From Linnemannia elongata (lineage: Eukaryota > Mortierellomycota > Mortierellomycetes > Mortierellales > Mortierellaceae): 64,000 nucleotides of DNA. Below, piece by piece: positions 1 through 11,472 of this stretch. A model generated the notes under the pieces. The model was not told where the DNA came from. It saw only the letters and a list, made by a program, of their open reading frames with translations, and made no database searches. The number at the start of each line of letters is the position of its first letter. Positions within the stretch are counted from its first letter, which is position 1. Location: NCBI GenBank assembly GCA_036320915.1, contig JAXBDG010000002.1, positions 2,728,001 through 2,792,000 on the forward strand, given 5' to 3'. The translations under genes and the position numbers were made by a program.

Positions 1-3000
1 CCCAGAAAGATGTTGGGTTGGAAAAGGACCCGGCCTCGAGGATGGTGAACTGGTAGACGACGTCCTTAGAGAGTTCCCGACTGATGATGTTGGCTTCCTT
101 GATAAGCACCGCGTTCGTCAAAATAGACTCAGCCATCTGCACACTCCGCTCCTCCCTCCAACGCTTCAATGTTTTGTGAATAATCTTCAGCTCGTAGTCT
201 GAGTAAAGTGGCAATAATAGCTTGCCTTTCAGCTGTGACTCCTCCAGGTGATGGCTGGCAACACTCGTAAGAGAAAGGCGCTTCATCTTGTCCTCAAACT
301 GCTCCCTCTGTTGGTCCAATTTCTTCATCAGGTCCTCCTTGGCTTGCCGAAGTCGCTCCTCCATCAATGCCTTTTCAGCCAAAAGTTCGTCCGATTTAGC
401 CTCTGCCGCCGACAAATTCTGGATCTTGGCCTCATACTCGGCTTTTTGTTGGTTCATGAGCTGCATCTCCTCCTGAGCCAATCGCAGTTTCTCCTTCAAG
501 GCCAATGCAGAAGACTCCAACGAAGGGATAGGACTCTCGCGGCCGTCCTCCGTCATCGCATTCTCGCCGTGCCACCTCCCGTTGAAAGAAAGGCGTGATG
601 ATCTCGACTCGGTTTCGTCATCAAAGTTTGAGCCTGCGCGGCTCTCAGACCTCACGCTCTTCCGCATATACCGGATCTTGGCAATGTTGTCAAAGAGAAC
701 GTCCAGATCCTGATCCTTGAGCTGGTTGATATTGGACTCGGAGAGCATGTGGGCATGGATGACGGCCTCCTTGCGGGCATAGTTCCAATCAACAAACTCG
801 GAATGAACTGATCCTGACGACAGAGGCGAGTCTGGACGATCTTCCGGACGATCTTCCTCCATGCCGTTTGAGTGTGCTGTCTGGACTTTGCCGACTGGAG
901 ACGAAATCATGCTGGAATGAGGCGTACCGGCTTGTTGTTGTTGTTGAAGATCCCGCTCCCGTCGAACCTCTTCTGGATGATTAAAGCGAAAAACGTGGTA
1001 GTCTCCCAAGATGACACGGAATCCTGATCGAAGGCGCTTGGGCTTGCTGATGCGGAGTCCATTCACCATCGTCATCGACGACTTTCCTGGGTACAAGGTC
1101 ACCTTGGAGTTGTTGTTCTCAAAGTAGCAATGTGCATCATGGATGTTGGTTCCTGATAGCCGGATATCAGCAGGTGCTGAGGACTCCAAGCGTCCTACAA
1201 GCGTCTTGCCAGGTTTGAGGTGATACACCAGACACTCGGACATAAGGGGGTCCTCGTTGAGGTTGACCAGATGGGGCATCTTCTTTGGCGTGTGAACTCC
1301 GACGTGGCCCTTGTCGACAGAGATTCCAAGCTCCTCCAGTGTCTTTTCTCTCTCCTGCTGAATCTCCTGGGTCTTGCGTAGCTTCTCCTCCCATGTCTCG
1401 TTGAGCTCGGCCATAATCTTTTCTGACGCCTTGACTTCATCCTGAAGCTGGTCCTTAGTGAGTGTTCTGGTGTTACCATGGAGATCAACGATAGTGACGG
1501 CGGAGTTCGGAGCCTTCAAGTCGGAGCCAGCCTGTGATGGATCGTAGATGCTGAGCTTCGATCGTAGGTCCAGTAGTTCCTCCTTCAATTCTCTAATCAA
1601 CTTGGCGTTCGGGTCCTCGTTCACGATAGCCTTGTTCTTGATACGCTTGGCCTGATCAGCATAGCGGAGGGTGCTCAGTGTCTCGTCGTAGTTTACGTCC
1701 GCAGGAGAGAGAGCAGCGATGATGGTGGTTTTCGAATTTCCTCCGAGACAGTCTTTAAGCAGCCATGTCAGAACCTAAAACATGTTAGCAGCACGAGACG
1801 CGTTAGTCATAACCCCTAAAGAGGCGGTTGAAATCAATTGTAGATTGGTATCGTGGAAAGTATAAGTCTACAACATACCGAGTCTCGGTAGGGTATAAAG
1901 GCTTCTGCAGGCTTTTTGAGGGACTTTTTGAGTGTGGTTGTAGATGCCGATGACGCGTCGGCAAGGGCCGAGATGACCTTGCCCAGAGTGGTCAATGATT
2001 TGTTGATGTTGGCTCCTTCCTTCAAACGTGCTCCCGTGGCTCCTGTGGAATTGGCACGCTCACTTCCAGCAAGGTCCACAAGACTAGCAGAAAAACATTT
2101 AAAAGAGCAAATGATATTAGCAATGTGACTTTAGCTCGGCGAAATGGATAGATATACGCCTATACTTTGCAAAGAGTACATCTGTGGTGATTCCTTACCA
2201 AATCCTAGATACTTTTTCCGTCTCCAGCTTTGTCAAGGTGTCATGTCGTCGTTGAGTGAGCAGCACTGTAAAGACTGCGTGAGATCGACTTGAAGTCTCG
2301 TTCATGTTAGTCGCTGCCACTGTGCGTGCCTATATTCCAGAGAACGAAAAGAGAAACGTCCAGCTTAGTCACACCTGACCATTAACGCTGTTCATGCATC
2401 CGCAGTTATGCATCTTTCCTGCCCTCGCATGACTGATATAAAATGTTACCTTGTTTCCTTCATCCATCAAGTTCTCGATATCCTTGAAAGAGGTGACCAT
2501 TAGCTTAGAAAGGTCCTCGACATAGGGTCCTAGTGAAGGGTGCTCTCGAACTTTGAGGTGGCCCTTATTCTTGGGGTTCAAGAGGTCACGTACCCTCTCA
2601 CAGTAGATTTCCATGTAAGAGACCTCAACTCGATAACTAAGGGTTGGATCCGTGTTGGCTTCAATCCGGCGGAAAAGTTCGTGGCAGGAAAGGGGTATAA
2701 TGCCACGGTCCTCACCGTAACCCATCTAACCGTGACCAATGAATAAGAGATATGAAGAATCCATTTAGCCTTTCTTCCCCCCTGCGCCATGGTTCTTCCC
2801 GTCGGGAAAAAAAACGCTCGCATTCCATGTGATCTTTCCGCATCAATCATCCCCCGCGCATTTTTCTCGCCCCTCATTTTTGTTCAATTTTTCGCATCTC
2901 GATCTTGTGCTGGCACGAGTCGCAACTGATGTTCATCTGTTCCTTTGACCATGTACGCTTCCGACTCACCATTGAATACGACTTGCCACTGCCTGTTTGT

Positions 3001-3772
3001 CCATCTATAGATGTTGAATGAAGACATCAATCAGTAGGGTCAGTCTCATAGATGGCACTGCGGACAGATCCCTTTGCCCCTATCGCGAACGGACGCCATC
3101 GCTGCGGGCTTTAGATGTCGACTAATTAAGCTCAGAATTCTCAACCAGCTACAAGACGCATTTTTATGTATTTTTTCCCCTCTTTTCTTCCCTTTCGAGG
3201 GATCCTTTCCACGGAAAAGGGTGTGGTATGACCAACTTGATCACACACTTCCACAACGACTAAGCAAGAGGCGCAAAAGAAAGAAAAAAAACAAACAATA
3301 ACAAAAACAACAACAAGAAAAACTTACAGGCAACGATGCAAGTATTGTAGCCGCTGAAAGAGTGGTTGAGGAGCTCGACACCCAGATCGTCGTACAAACG
3401 TTGTTGGCCTGCGTAGTTTGGATCACTCTTATCAAAAGACCAGTAGGAGTGGTCGAAGGAGAAGGATTTCATCCCGCCGTCGTCTGGCTTTCGAATTGTA
3501 GTCATATCCCCGTCCATTTGAATGATGCATTCCGCCTGCTTTGCAATCTCTATGTATTCAAGAAAAGGAGTTCCACAAAGGAAGAGAAAACATTTGTTAG
3601 TCTGGTCTCATTTAGCCAGTCCTCGTGGCATTCCGTCATGAAGAACGACTGTCAACGAATACAACGGGCCCTAGTCCATGCATTACTGATCCTAGATCTT
3701 TGTGGTCTCCTTACCTCGACTGTTGAGTGGTCGACATCGGACCACGACCTTGATGTTTCCTCCTTTGCTCAT
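1..3772 (-). CDS. Kinesin-3 family motor protein (Unc104/KIF1 type), 5' part, runs off the window
   Basis: Plus-end-directed microtubule motor for vesicle and endosome transport. Seven exons are read on the minus strand: 3772-3715, 3549-3328, 3004-2970, 2725-2450, 2329-2199, 2083-1879 and 1774 to beyond base 1. All phases close, giving about 900 residues with no stop. The N-terminus begins [19 protein letters not shown], typical of kinesin-3. The P-loop GQTGSGKS lies at about 95-102, switch I is NETSSRSH at about 207-214, and switch II is LVDLAGSE. After the motor come the neck and coiled coil, an FHA domain (around [11 protein letters not shown] and the GTNIHDAHC segment, about 1130-1230 on the DNA), then a Glu/Gln/Lys-rich coiled coil and a KIF1B-like segment containing [20 protein letters not shown]. 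The rest (DUF3694, PH domain) must lie left of the window. Exon 3 is only 35 nt. One residue before the LVDLAGSE motif reads Cys where Ser is usual; it sits on an exon junction, so that border is slightly uncertain. Confidence 0.93.
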
Positions 3773-6633
3773 GGCAGTGGTGTTGAGTGTGAAAGGTGTT
3801 GCTTGAGGTGTGTGGTGAGGTGTGAGGTGGTATGTGGTATAGGTTGGTGAGTCCTAACTCGACGGGACTACGCCAGTGTTGGAGTATTTCAGTGTGTCCT
3901 GCTGCTGCTGTTGTTGTAAAGGGTGAGGAAGAGGTGAGGAAGAAGGTTAGGATGAAGATGGGACAGCTTGTCGAGGATGCGGCTGTGGGGGTGTGTATGA
4001 AAGGAAAAGTGATGGCTGAAGGAAGGATAGGAAGTGGTTGCTGGGGCGATGCAAAGGGTGTGATGATGAGTGCCAAGTATGGGGGGGAGGGGGGGTAAAT
4101 GTACAAAGAAAAGAAGGAGGGATCAGTGATAGTCCCCGACAGAGACAGTGTCAGAAGGCGCGTGGGTAGTGTCTCCCGATGGTCAGAGTCGAGAGGGAAG
4201 GAAGAAAAGTGAATAAAGACGAGAAAGAAGGCGAGGTAAGGGAAGGTAAGGGAGGCAAGGAGATAAACGAGAAGGGCACAAAGGCAGAGTAATAAAGAGG
4301 TGCAGGGAAGGGATCGAGCCACAGGTGAAACAAAAAGATTGGTCATGGTCCACAAGTCCTCTTCACTCATCCTTGTGTACTCTTTTTTCTTCTTCCTCTT
4401 GCTGTCTTCTTCTCGTACACCCCTTTGTACTTGAGTTGTTCGAAATGAGTCTTTTCTTTTTTTTCGAGAGTGTGTGTGGTCCAGTTCACACATTTGTCAT
4501 TGTCGATCGAACACCACTCACCCCTTTGTGAAAAAAATACTACACCGGAACGGGAGAGAAAAGAGATGACAACAACGCAACCCAACCACACGAACAAAGA
4601 ACAGGGGAGGAAGCAAAAGAAGAAGGTCAACAATGGTGCGTTTAACCAGGCTGCGAAAGAATGAGGTACTGAGTGAGGGACAAAAGGGAACAAGAAAGAG
4701 GGCAGGCTCACTTTTTTTTTTTTTTTTCTTTTTTTTTTTTCCTGTGCTAGTTCCTGACAGTAAGAAAAAAAAAGAGAAAAAGAGATGCGACTTTGTCGGC
4801 TATGAATGGGTGCGTGGGTATGTTGATAGAGATAGACGAGAATGAGGAGGAGAGATATGGAGGAGCCCAAAAGGAGGAGGAGGAAGAGGAATGTTTTCTG
4901 TGGGTTGACGGATTGCGGATTGCGTGCGAAGTAGGCGTCGAGTCGTAGTTTTTTGAGTAAAGTTGAGTGCGAAAATAAGAAGTGAGAGGGGAGTGTGGTG
5001 AACAGGAAGAGTGAGGAAAGTGGAGAAAGTGAAAGAGAAGCAAAAGAGGGAGTCGACAGAAACACTACGTCTGCTTCGTCTTCGTCTTCTACTTTTGTTC
5101 ACCCCTTTGTTTCTTGTTCTTCTCTTCTCCCATTCCCTCCCCCCATTCCCCATTCCTCCGAATGGCATCTCCTTTCTTACACGTCTTTTCTTGTTCTTCT
5201 ACTCGCTGGGTTTAATAAAAAAAGGGGTTGAGCAGTCAGGGGATGCACAGTTGCTGACGATAGTGGTCATTCTTTTTAGCTGCACAGTTGCGTGCACACC
5301 TCTAACTCTGTCTCCTTCTCCTGCACGTTGCCACGGACTGTGTGCCCCCACATTCACTGGCACTACCCAGCCATTGTCGTCATGGGACCACATTCGCTCT
5401 TCCTCTCTTCCTCTTCCCCTCCTCCTCTTCTTCCTCTTCCTCTCAATCTCTCACACTACTACCTTCTCCAGAAAAAAAGAAAAAAACAGCGTGGTGGTTC
5501 CTTCATTCTCGAATATTTTCAGGCACCGATCCCTAAAACATGCCTAAACCCTGCCACGAGATTACACCATGCTCCTCCACCCCCTTTTCATCTTGCACTA
5601 CTAGGCACGCAAGTCGACTTTCTTAACTACATATAAAAATTGATCACGTGAAAATTATCTCGATTTGGTGGCGTATATATAATTGATGAGATTTTAATTG
5701 ACAAGATGTCTACTTGAATGACCGCTATCTGATAACGGTCTTCTTTCGCTTCCCTCTAGCTACCATGCTATCACTGAATCATCAAGTACAGTATGTGTAA
5801 CACCTCAAAGCCGCATCAGTCTTGGTAACAATTGTAAGAAGTAAGGCATATTTTTGTTCCGGCTGCTAGTAGTCATGTTTAGTATGAAAAGACGTGCAAT
5901 AGAGAATAAGATTGCCCGAGTGGAGAGAGAACAGGCAAAAAGAAAAAAAAAAAAATCGAGAGATAGGTGGAAAGTGAAAGTAGAGGATAGCTGTTGGCAC
6001 TGTGATCTTTACGTTCTTTTTCTACAAGTTTTTGGATCGGCAGATTTATCACTTCGTACTCACCTTTACAACAATCACAATGTTTGTCGGCGTGATGGAG
6101 GAACCGGTTTTGTCAAACCGCTTTTTGCATGAAACTGGCCTATTATGTCAGTCCCTCTTGACCCAATCAAACCTTGCTCTCCGTTCCCTTTTCTTTCTCC
6201 TCGTCTTCATCGTTTCGTTCCTTCAGATTTCAGGCATCGATTCGAAGTCTTCCTTTCCTTGCTCGCAATTGACCAGCCATGGAGTGCAATTCTCTCTGTT
6301 GCCGTCGACTTGATCGCTGCGGTAATGGCTCCACAATATCATTCGTGCAAATACAAAGGATAGTTGAGGAAACTAACGACATTTTATTAGGATGGGACTC
6401 ACAACCCTGGTTCATTGCAAAACATAACGAAATGGAGGGCAACGATGTGGTTTGAAAGACGAGGCTTGCAATGACAAAGGGAAGAGGGGACTGATAGAAG
6501 AGAGCAATTGAAGTCTTCAAGCGATTGGCACTATCAACGGGTGGCACGAAGGTGAACAAGACGGTTCATTGAGTAGGAAGGGAAATGAAAGGAGTGGAAG
6601 GGAGTGGAAGGGAAGGAAGAAAGAAAAAAAAAT

Positions 6634-6730
6634 AGAGAGAAGGGGAATGACAAAGAGAAAAGAGAGAAGGGGAAAGACAAAGAGAAAAGAGAGAAGGGGA
6701 AAGACAAAGACAAAAGAGAGAAGAGAAGGG
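6634..6730. repeat. 27-bp purine-rich minisatellite, about three copies
   Basis: The unit is close to GAGAGAAGGGGAAAGACAAA followed by GAGAAAA. It repeats three times with one or two changes per copy. On the minus strand it would read as a nine-residue Leu/Ser/Phe repeat, but nothing else suggests translation. Confidence 0.8.
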
Positions 6731-7908
6731 TGAGAATTACCAACAATAGCTGTGAGAAGAAGAGATAAAAAAGACAAGAAAATGAAGCGGACGATGTGAG
6801 ACAAGGTTGAGCGAGATAGCCTCTCGATGCGATCGGGGGAGAAGTGGCAAGTCGCAAAACAAATCAGCGAAGGAAGAGAGCGAAGAAACAACGAATGAAG
6901 CGTGGGTGTCTCTTCTTTCTTTTCTCACTTTCACTCTCTCGCTCTCTCTTTCCTTCTCTTTCTCTTTTTCTCTTTTCTACTTCTTTTCTCTTCACCCTCC
7001 GCACTCACAAACACACACACACACACCTACTTTCACTCCCGGCTTCTTTTCGCTCGCCTCCATTCAGCACTCGACTCATTCTCAATCTTCCTCTCTCCCT
7101 ATTCTCGCATTGTACCACGCGTCGTCCTTTTTGTAAGTGCATCAATTTTCATTCATTCACTCACTCTTTTAAATCCACACAAACTCATTACCTTGTTACA
7201 ACATTCCTTGTTCGAAAACAATGAACGAAACTCTGTTTGTCAAAAAATACACGGAACGAGAACAAAGAAAGACCATGGACCGTGGTGAAGTGGTGAAAGG
7301 ATTTTTATTGTTTTAGAGTAGACCATGAATACACTAGTAGCATGCAAGGATGGCCAGACATTTATTTACCCAAACAACAGATTGCCACCATTTTTAGCTA
7401 CATGAATGAATGTGTATTTTGGAAGAATGTGGAACGTTATAGCTTCTGGGAGCCATGTTTTGCTGGGATATGTCATTCAATGCAGTCGGTCCAAGTCCAC
7501 CTTCATTCCTTCCCCGCTTTCTTTCTATTCATGCATTCCTTGTACGCCGACTCCCTGTTCTATGCCTTGTTGATTACTGTTTTCATGGTGTAGTTGGACT
7601 TCATTTCCATTCTTGCTCTCAGGTCTGCCACCCTTCTTCCCCCCCCCCCCCCCTTCTCCTCTCTCACACACACACTGTGAGTCTGTTGTACGCCTTTTGG
7701 CTCCCGGACCGTTGGTCTGGATTCCGTTGCGAACAGCTCAATCGTTTGTTGGTCGAAGCATCTCTCGATGTTGTTGTTGTTTTCCCTATCCCCGTCGTCG
7801 TGTGTTGTGCACCCCCCTTGTTTTTTTTCTCGTTTCTGATATTTACTTCCTGTGCTCCTCGATTTGAAACCAGGGATGACAGTGGGAATGGGACGGATGA
7901 AAGACGTG

Positions 7909-7934
7909 GATGGGATGGGATGGGATGGGATGGT
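7909..7934 (+). repeat. (TGGGA)n pentanucleotide repeat
   Basis: About five tandem TGGGA units lie within the spacer upstream of the kinase. Each unit carries a GGG run, so the plus strand could form a four-stranded structure. Confidence 0.75.
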
Positions 7935-8262
7935 TGAAGGGGACAGTTGAAGGGGTCAGAGACCAACATGCAAAAAAGCAAGGGAGGACCGATTTGCTAT
8001 GGACGAGCCACCCACCCATGGACCACCACCACAACAAAGATTTATCCTTACCGAGATGTACAACTCAATTTAATGCTCAAACAACAACGTTAACTGTCTT
8101 TTTCTGTTTTTTTTAAACCTCCCCTTTACTTCTCATTTTTTTTTACTTCTTTCCGTCTTAACTAACCTCACCAATTCACCTTCACCTGCCTTCATCAATT
8201 CACCTTCGCCTACCTTCATCTCCAACACCAGGACTCCAACAAACAACCTGTCATAAGTTATC

Positions 8263-10133
8263 ATGGGTAGCCCGCTCTCAAAGTGCTGTAGCAACGACGA
8301 GAACGTTGTGTATGACGACAACGCCACCGATCCTCTTCTGGCAAGCAACCCCGTGCCCTCTTACAACTCTCCCAAGGATGATACCGCCAACAAGAATTCA
8401 GAGCCCTCGTTCTTCCAGAGAATCTCCGCTGCTTTTACCATCGGTGGTACCCCTCGTTCGATTGAGCAGGGTCTCAAGACTTTCCCTTTCCCATTGAGCG
8501 AGGCCGAGAAAGAGGTTCTTTTGAGGAACGAGATCCCTGCCTCGGAGATCAAAAAGCTGTCGATTGGAGTGGACGCTGGTGGAATGGGTATCATCCATGT
8601 GGCAGAATGGAAGGGCCAGAAAGTCGCCATCAAAGAAGCCTCCGCTCACGTCATTTCCAAAGAGGCAAGTACACTAACTTTTCAGTTTCTACATCCTCCC
8701 CGTCTCCCATCCCTATTTGGCCTGCTTGCCCACACTACTTTTTCCGTAACGTTAGTAGTTCGCTACCCACGGGCTGGTCCTCCTCTTATTTTCCTTTCCC
8801 TGTTCGTCCTCTCCTTGGCGAGACGCATGTATCCCTAATTTATGGATATTTTTTTTTTTGCATGAATTGAATGGACATTGAGAGATCTGCCTAGATTGGC
8901 TTGGCGTGCACATATGCTGACACTCAAGGGGAAGGCTATGCTGGAGCGTTCTTTATTAAGTTTTTGTTTTCTTAATCATCCGTTCATAAGCGAACGACCG
9001 ACGATAACACCATCTAATCAAAAAAAAAAAAATGACCATCCCACTTTGCCACTACCTCCTTTTCCCCTTCACATCACCCTCCTATTTCGCAATAACCTTC
9101 CTCGCGGAACACGCCCCTTGCACATCAAACTAGGTCGAGATCTACAGCCGCATGAAGGGGTGCAAGAGTGTCGTCGAGTTCTACGGAGTGACCTTCCCTC
9201 CTGGCTTGGACAAAATGTGCATTGTGACCAAGTTTGCCAACAAAGGCTCGCTCACATGGCATCTCAAGGTCGAATACCATACCCTCACTTGGGCCGACAA
9301 AATCCGCCTCGCCACTCAGATCGCCACTGGTATCGCTCGTCTTCATGAGGAGGGCATTTACCATCGCGATCTCCATGGAGGAAACATTCTTATTGACGAC
9401 CAGGGAGACGCCATGTTGACTGACTTTGGCGCCAGCACTATTATGGAGGAACGCGTAGTCAGGAATATTCAACAGTATGCCATCGAGGAGGTTCCCTTAG
9501 TTGAAGGTCGCTCCAAATTTATCAGCCAACGTATCCCCAGTGTGAACGCCAAGAAGAGCGGTGGACCCAAGACTGTCACTGATGACCCCTTGATCGGGGT
9601 CATGGCCTATATTGCCCCCGAGCGATTCCGCAACCCCTCGTACTTTGATGCCAAGTGCGACATCTATTCTCTTGGTGTCTTGTTTTGGGAGTTGACGACC
9701 GGTCACTCTGCTTTTGCCAAGGTGCCCCAGGATGTCAACCTCGCTGTTGCCATTATGAACGGAAAGCGTGAATTATCTGTGGACGGCACTCCCGTCGAGT
9801 ACAGGGCCCTCTATGAGCGCTGCTGGCACAGCGACCCTGAGAAACGCCCCTCTATGGACGAGATTTTGACTACCCTGGCCAAGGTCCGTGCTGGCATGAC
9901 CCCTGCACAGCTTGCCACCACCCGCACCCGCAACAAGACCTTCTACTCCTCAGGTACCTTAACCTTGGATACGTTATTTGGAACGTTGTTTGATTTCTTT
10001 GGATGAATCAAAACACCGTTTTCGCTAACCACATGTTGTCGTCTTTTTGTCACAATTAGTTGAGGTTTATGAAGAGTCCGTGAGCATTCCTCGCCCAACA
10101 TCCAATATCCAACAGTACCTGGTATCTGAGTAA
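8263..10133 (+). CDS. Protein kinase with predicted N-myristoylated/palmitoylated N-terminus
   Basis: Three exons (8263-8664, 9134-9953, 10060-10133) give 431 residues. The start MGSPLSKCC fits an N-myristoylation signal (Gly2, Ser6) with a Cys pair for palmitoylation, so the kinase is probably held on a membrane. The kinase fold follows: degenerate glycine loop GVDAGGMG (102-109), beta-3 VAIK with Lys124, alpha-C Glu136, catalytic HRD at 211-213 (HRDLHGGN), DFG at 231-233, and APE at 295-297. All catalytic residues are present. The stretch between DFG and APE is long (about 63 residues), with an insert rich in Val, Lys and Ser. The HRDLHGGNIL form resembles tyrosine-kinase-like kinases, which are expanded in early fungi, but I cannot name an orthologue. 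Intron 1 (8665-9133) begins GCAAGT, so it is a GC-AG intron; no GT donor keeps the frame into the alpha-C helix. A polyadenylation-like AATAAA lies near 10258. Confidence 0.88.
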
Positions 10134-10422
10134 CACATTCCTTCATGCTCATTATAACTCTCCTTTTTGCACTTTTTTTTCTACACTTTTATTTGTAAAT
10201 GCTCTTTTGAATGACCTTCACTTTTTTTCCTTTTGTTTACCAACCACACTATGCAACAAATAAAAACATTATTGCAAACAATATCTGGTTTATTTCATAT
10301 ATGTTTAGGTGGTTGCTGTTATTGCAGAAGGAAAAGGATTTGCGAGGGCACACTTATGCTGGAGGCGTTTATCATCATTTCACATGAAGAGTAGAATCGA
10401 CATTCTCGGAGGATGTGAAAGA

Positions 10423-10662
10423 CTAAGATTTCTCCTTGTAAGGTGGGGGTGCAACCACCGAGGCTGGAGTCTGGCTTGAAGTTGAGGTCGACGATCGCAT
10501 CTCGTAATCGTTCGTAAGAGCGTTATTGTTGGAGAGTGGCTGGGCCTTGTCGTTGGGCCTGGGGGAATCGGTACCGGGGAGGACCTTTTGGCCGTGGACG
10601 GGTTTGGCCTTCTTGAAGAAGCGGCTCATTATCTTTGTGTTCTCGCAGCAGAAGAATGTCAT
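10423..10662 (-). CDS. Small hypothetical protein with C-terminal PPPY motif
   Basis: One exon of 79 codons. The first Met (10662) precedes a CC pair; the Met at residue 12 (MSRFFKKAKPV) is an equally good start and begins a basic amphipathic segment. The middle is Ser/Thr/Asn-rich, and the end is VAPPPYKEKS. PPPY fits the PPxY ligand for WW domains, the same type of tail as the membrane-protein family at 35.5-47.4 kb. There is no signal peptide or membrane segment. It converges with the kinase gene, about 290 bp apart. The family is not recognised. It could be the last exon of a larger gene, but upstream sequence shows no obvious exon before the poly-A run at 10874. Confidence 0.45.
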   Translation of the reverse strand: MTFFCCENTKIMSRFFKKAKPVHGQKVLPGTDSPRPNDKAQPLSNNNALTNDYEMRSSTSTSSQTPASVVAPPPYKEKS

Positions 10663-10872
10663 CGAAAGGAGAATGATTTATGGATGTTTTTTTTTGTTAA
10701 TGTGATCACTCTGAAAAAAATAAAGAAGCGTTATGTGTCTCGGAGTCAAAAGAAGGTTTAGTTGAAGACGTGAATGGGAAAAAGAAGAAAGAAAACACTT
10801 TGATTTGATTGTCCACATGGACCCCTTTTTGTGCTCTTTTGTTTTGCATGTGGCAGTACTCCCACATCTTAT

Positions 10873-10873
<1 letters not shown>

Positions 10874-10914
<41 letters not shown>
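10874..10914 (+). repeat. Poly-A tract (about 41 bp)
   Basis: An uninterrupted run of about 41 adenines. It has no target-site duplication or retroelement sequence beside it, so I read it as a simple repeat and not a retrotransposon tail. Confidence 0.9.
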
Positions 10915-10916
<2 letters not shown>

Positions 10917-11472
10917 AGTTTATGTGTTGTATATGTGAATGACGATGCTAATTGTCTGGCCTCGTCAACGTGGTAATCATCATAAGAGCTACTTCCAAGA
11001 GGACTGCGTAAAAGGGCCACTGAGGTAGTCTGGCGTCGACTTTGGCGCCAAAACGGCGGATGGACTCTCCTTTTTTCTACTTTCGCGTTTAGCGAATGGT
11101 AGTGGGAGAGGTTTTTGTGACTCTGACCCCCCTGTGCCCTAATTTTTGACGTCGACTTTGGAAGAGCTTTTTGTGGGAGGATGAATGAGGACGGATAAAC
11201 ATATGATTGATGCGATTGAAGGAAGGAGGAGGGTGAGTGTTAACCATAGGATAAATTAAAAAGCGCGATGTATGGAATGGTTGAGAGAGATAGATATGAT
11301 TTATTAATTGATGGCGTCTGTAAATAATGAATTGTGCTATATGCTGTATGCTTGTGCTTGCTGTATGCTTAAAATGAATGAGTATGAAGAGAAATGATTG
11401 TGTGCGACAAAGAAAAGAACTAACGAGGAAAAAGGAAAGAAATAAGCAACGCTCCGTGTCAAAAAGTGGAGA

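Larger units (their letters stand above)
3773..8262. other. Long gene-poor, low-complexity spacer
   Basis: About 4.5 kb between the divergent kinesin-3 and kinase genes. The open frames here are made of Ser/Leu/Phe/Lys/Arg-rich low-complexity sequence from CT- or AG-rich strands, with no conserved motif, no good start context and no exon chain. Poly-T (about 4711-4740), a poly-C run near 7640-7653, a 27-bp purine tandem repeat (6634-6730) and a TGGGA repeat (7909-7934) are present. The CT-rich stretches next to the kinesin start and the kinase start may be the core promoters and 5' leaders of those genes. Confidence 0.6.

Noticed and set aside
4367..5547. Long open frames of 100-230 codons on both strands
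   Set aside because: They are Ser/Leu/Phe/Lys/Arg low-complexity readings of CT- and AG-rich DNA, overlapping on opposite strands, with no motif or splice support.
6517..6934. Minus-strand frame with a repeated nine-residue Leu/Ser/Phe/Pro unit that looks like a repeat protein
   Set aside because: The repeat is the translation of a 27-bp purine minisatellite; no start context or flanking coding sequence.
7909..7934. Telomere-like or CRISPR-like repeat
   Set aside because: Only about five 5-bp units with no spacers and no terminal position.
10874..10914. Poly-A as the tail of a LINE/SINE insertion
   Set aside because: No target-site duplication and no retroelement sequence in front of it; similar homopolymers are common throughout the window.
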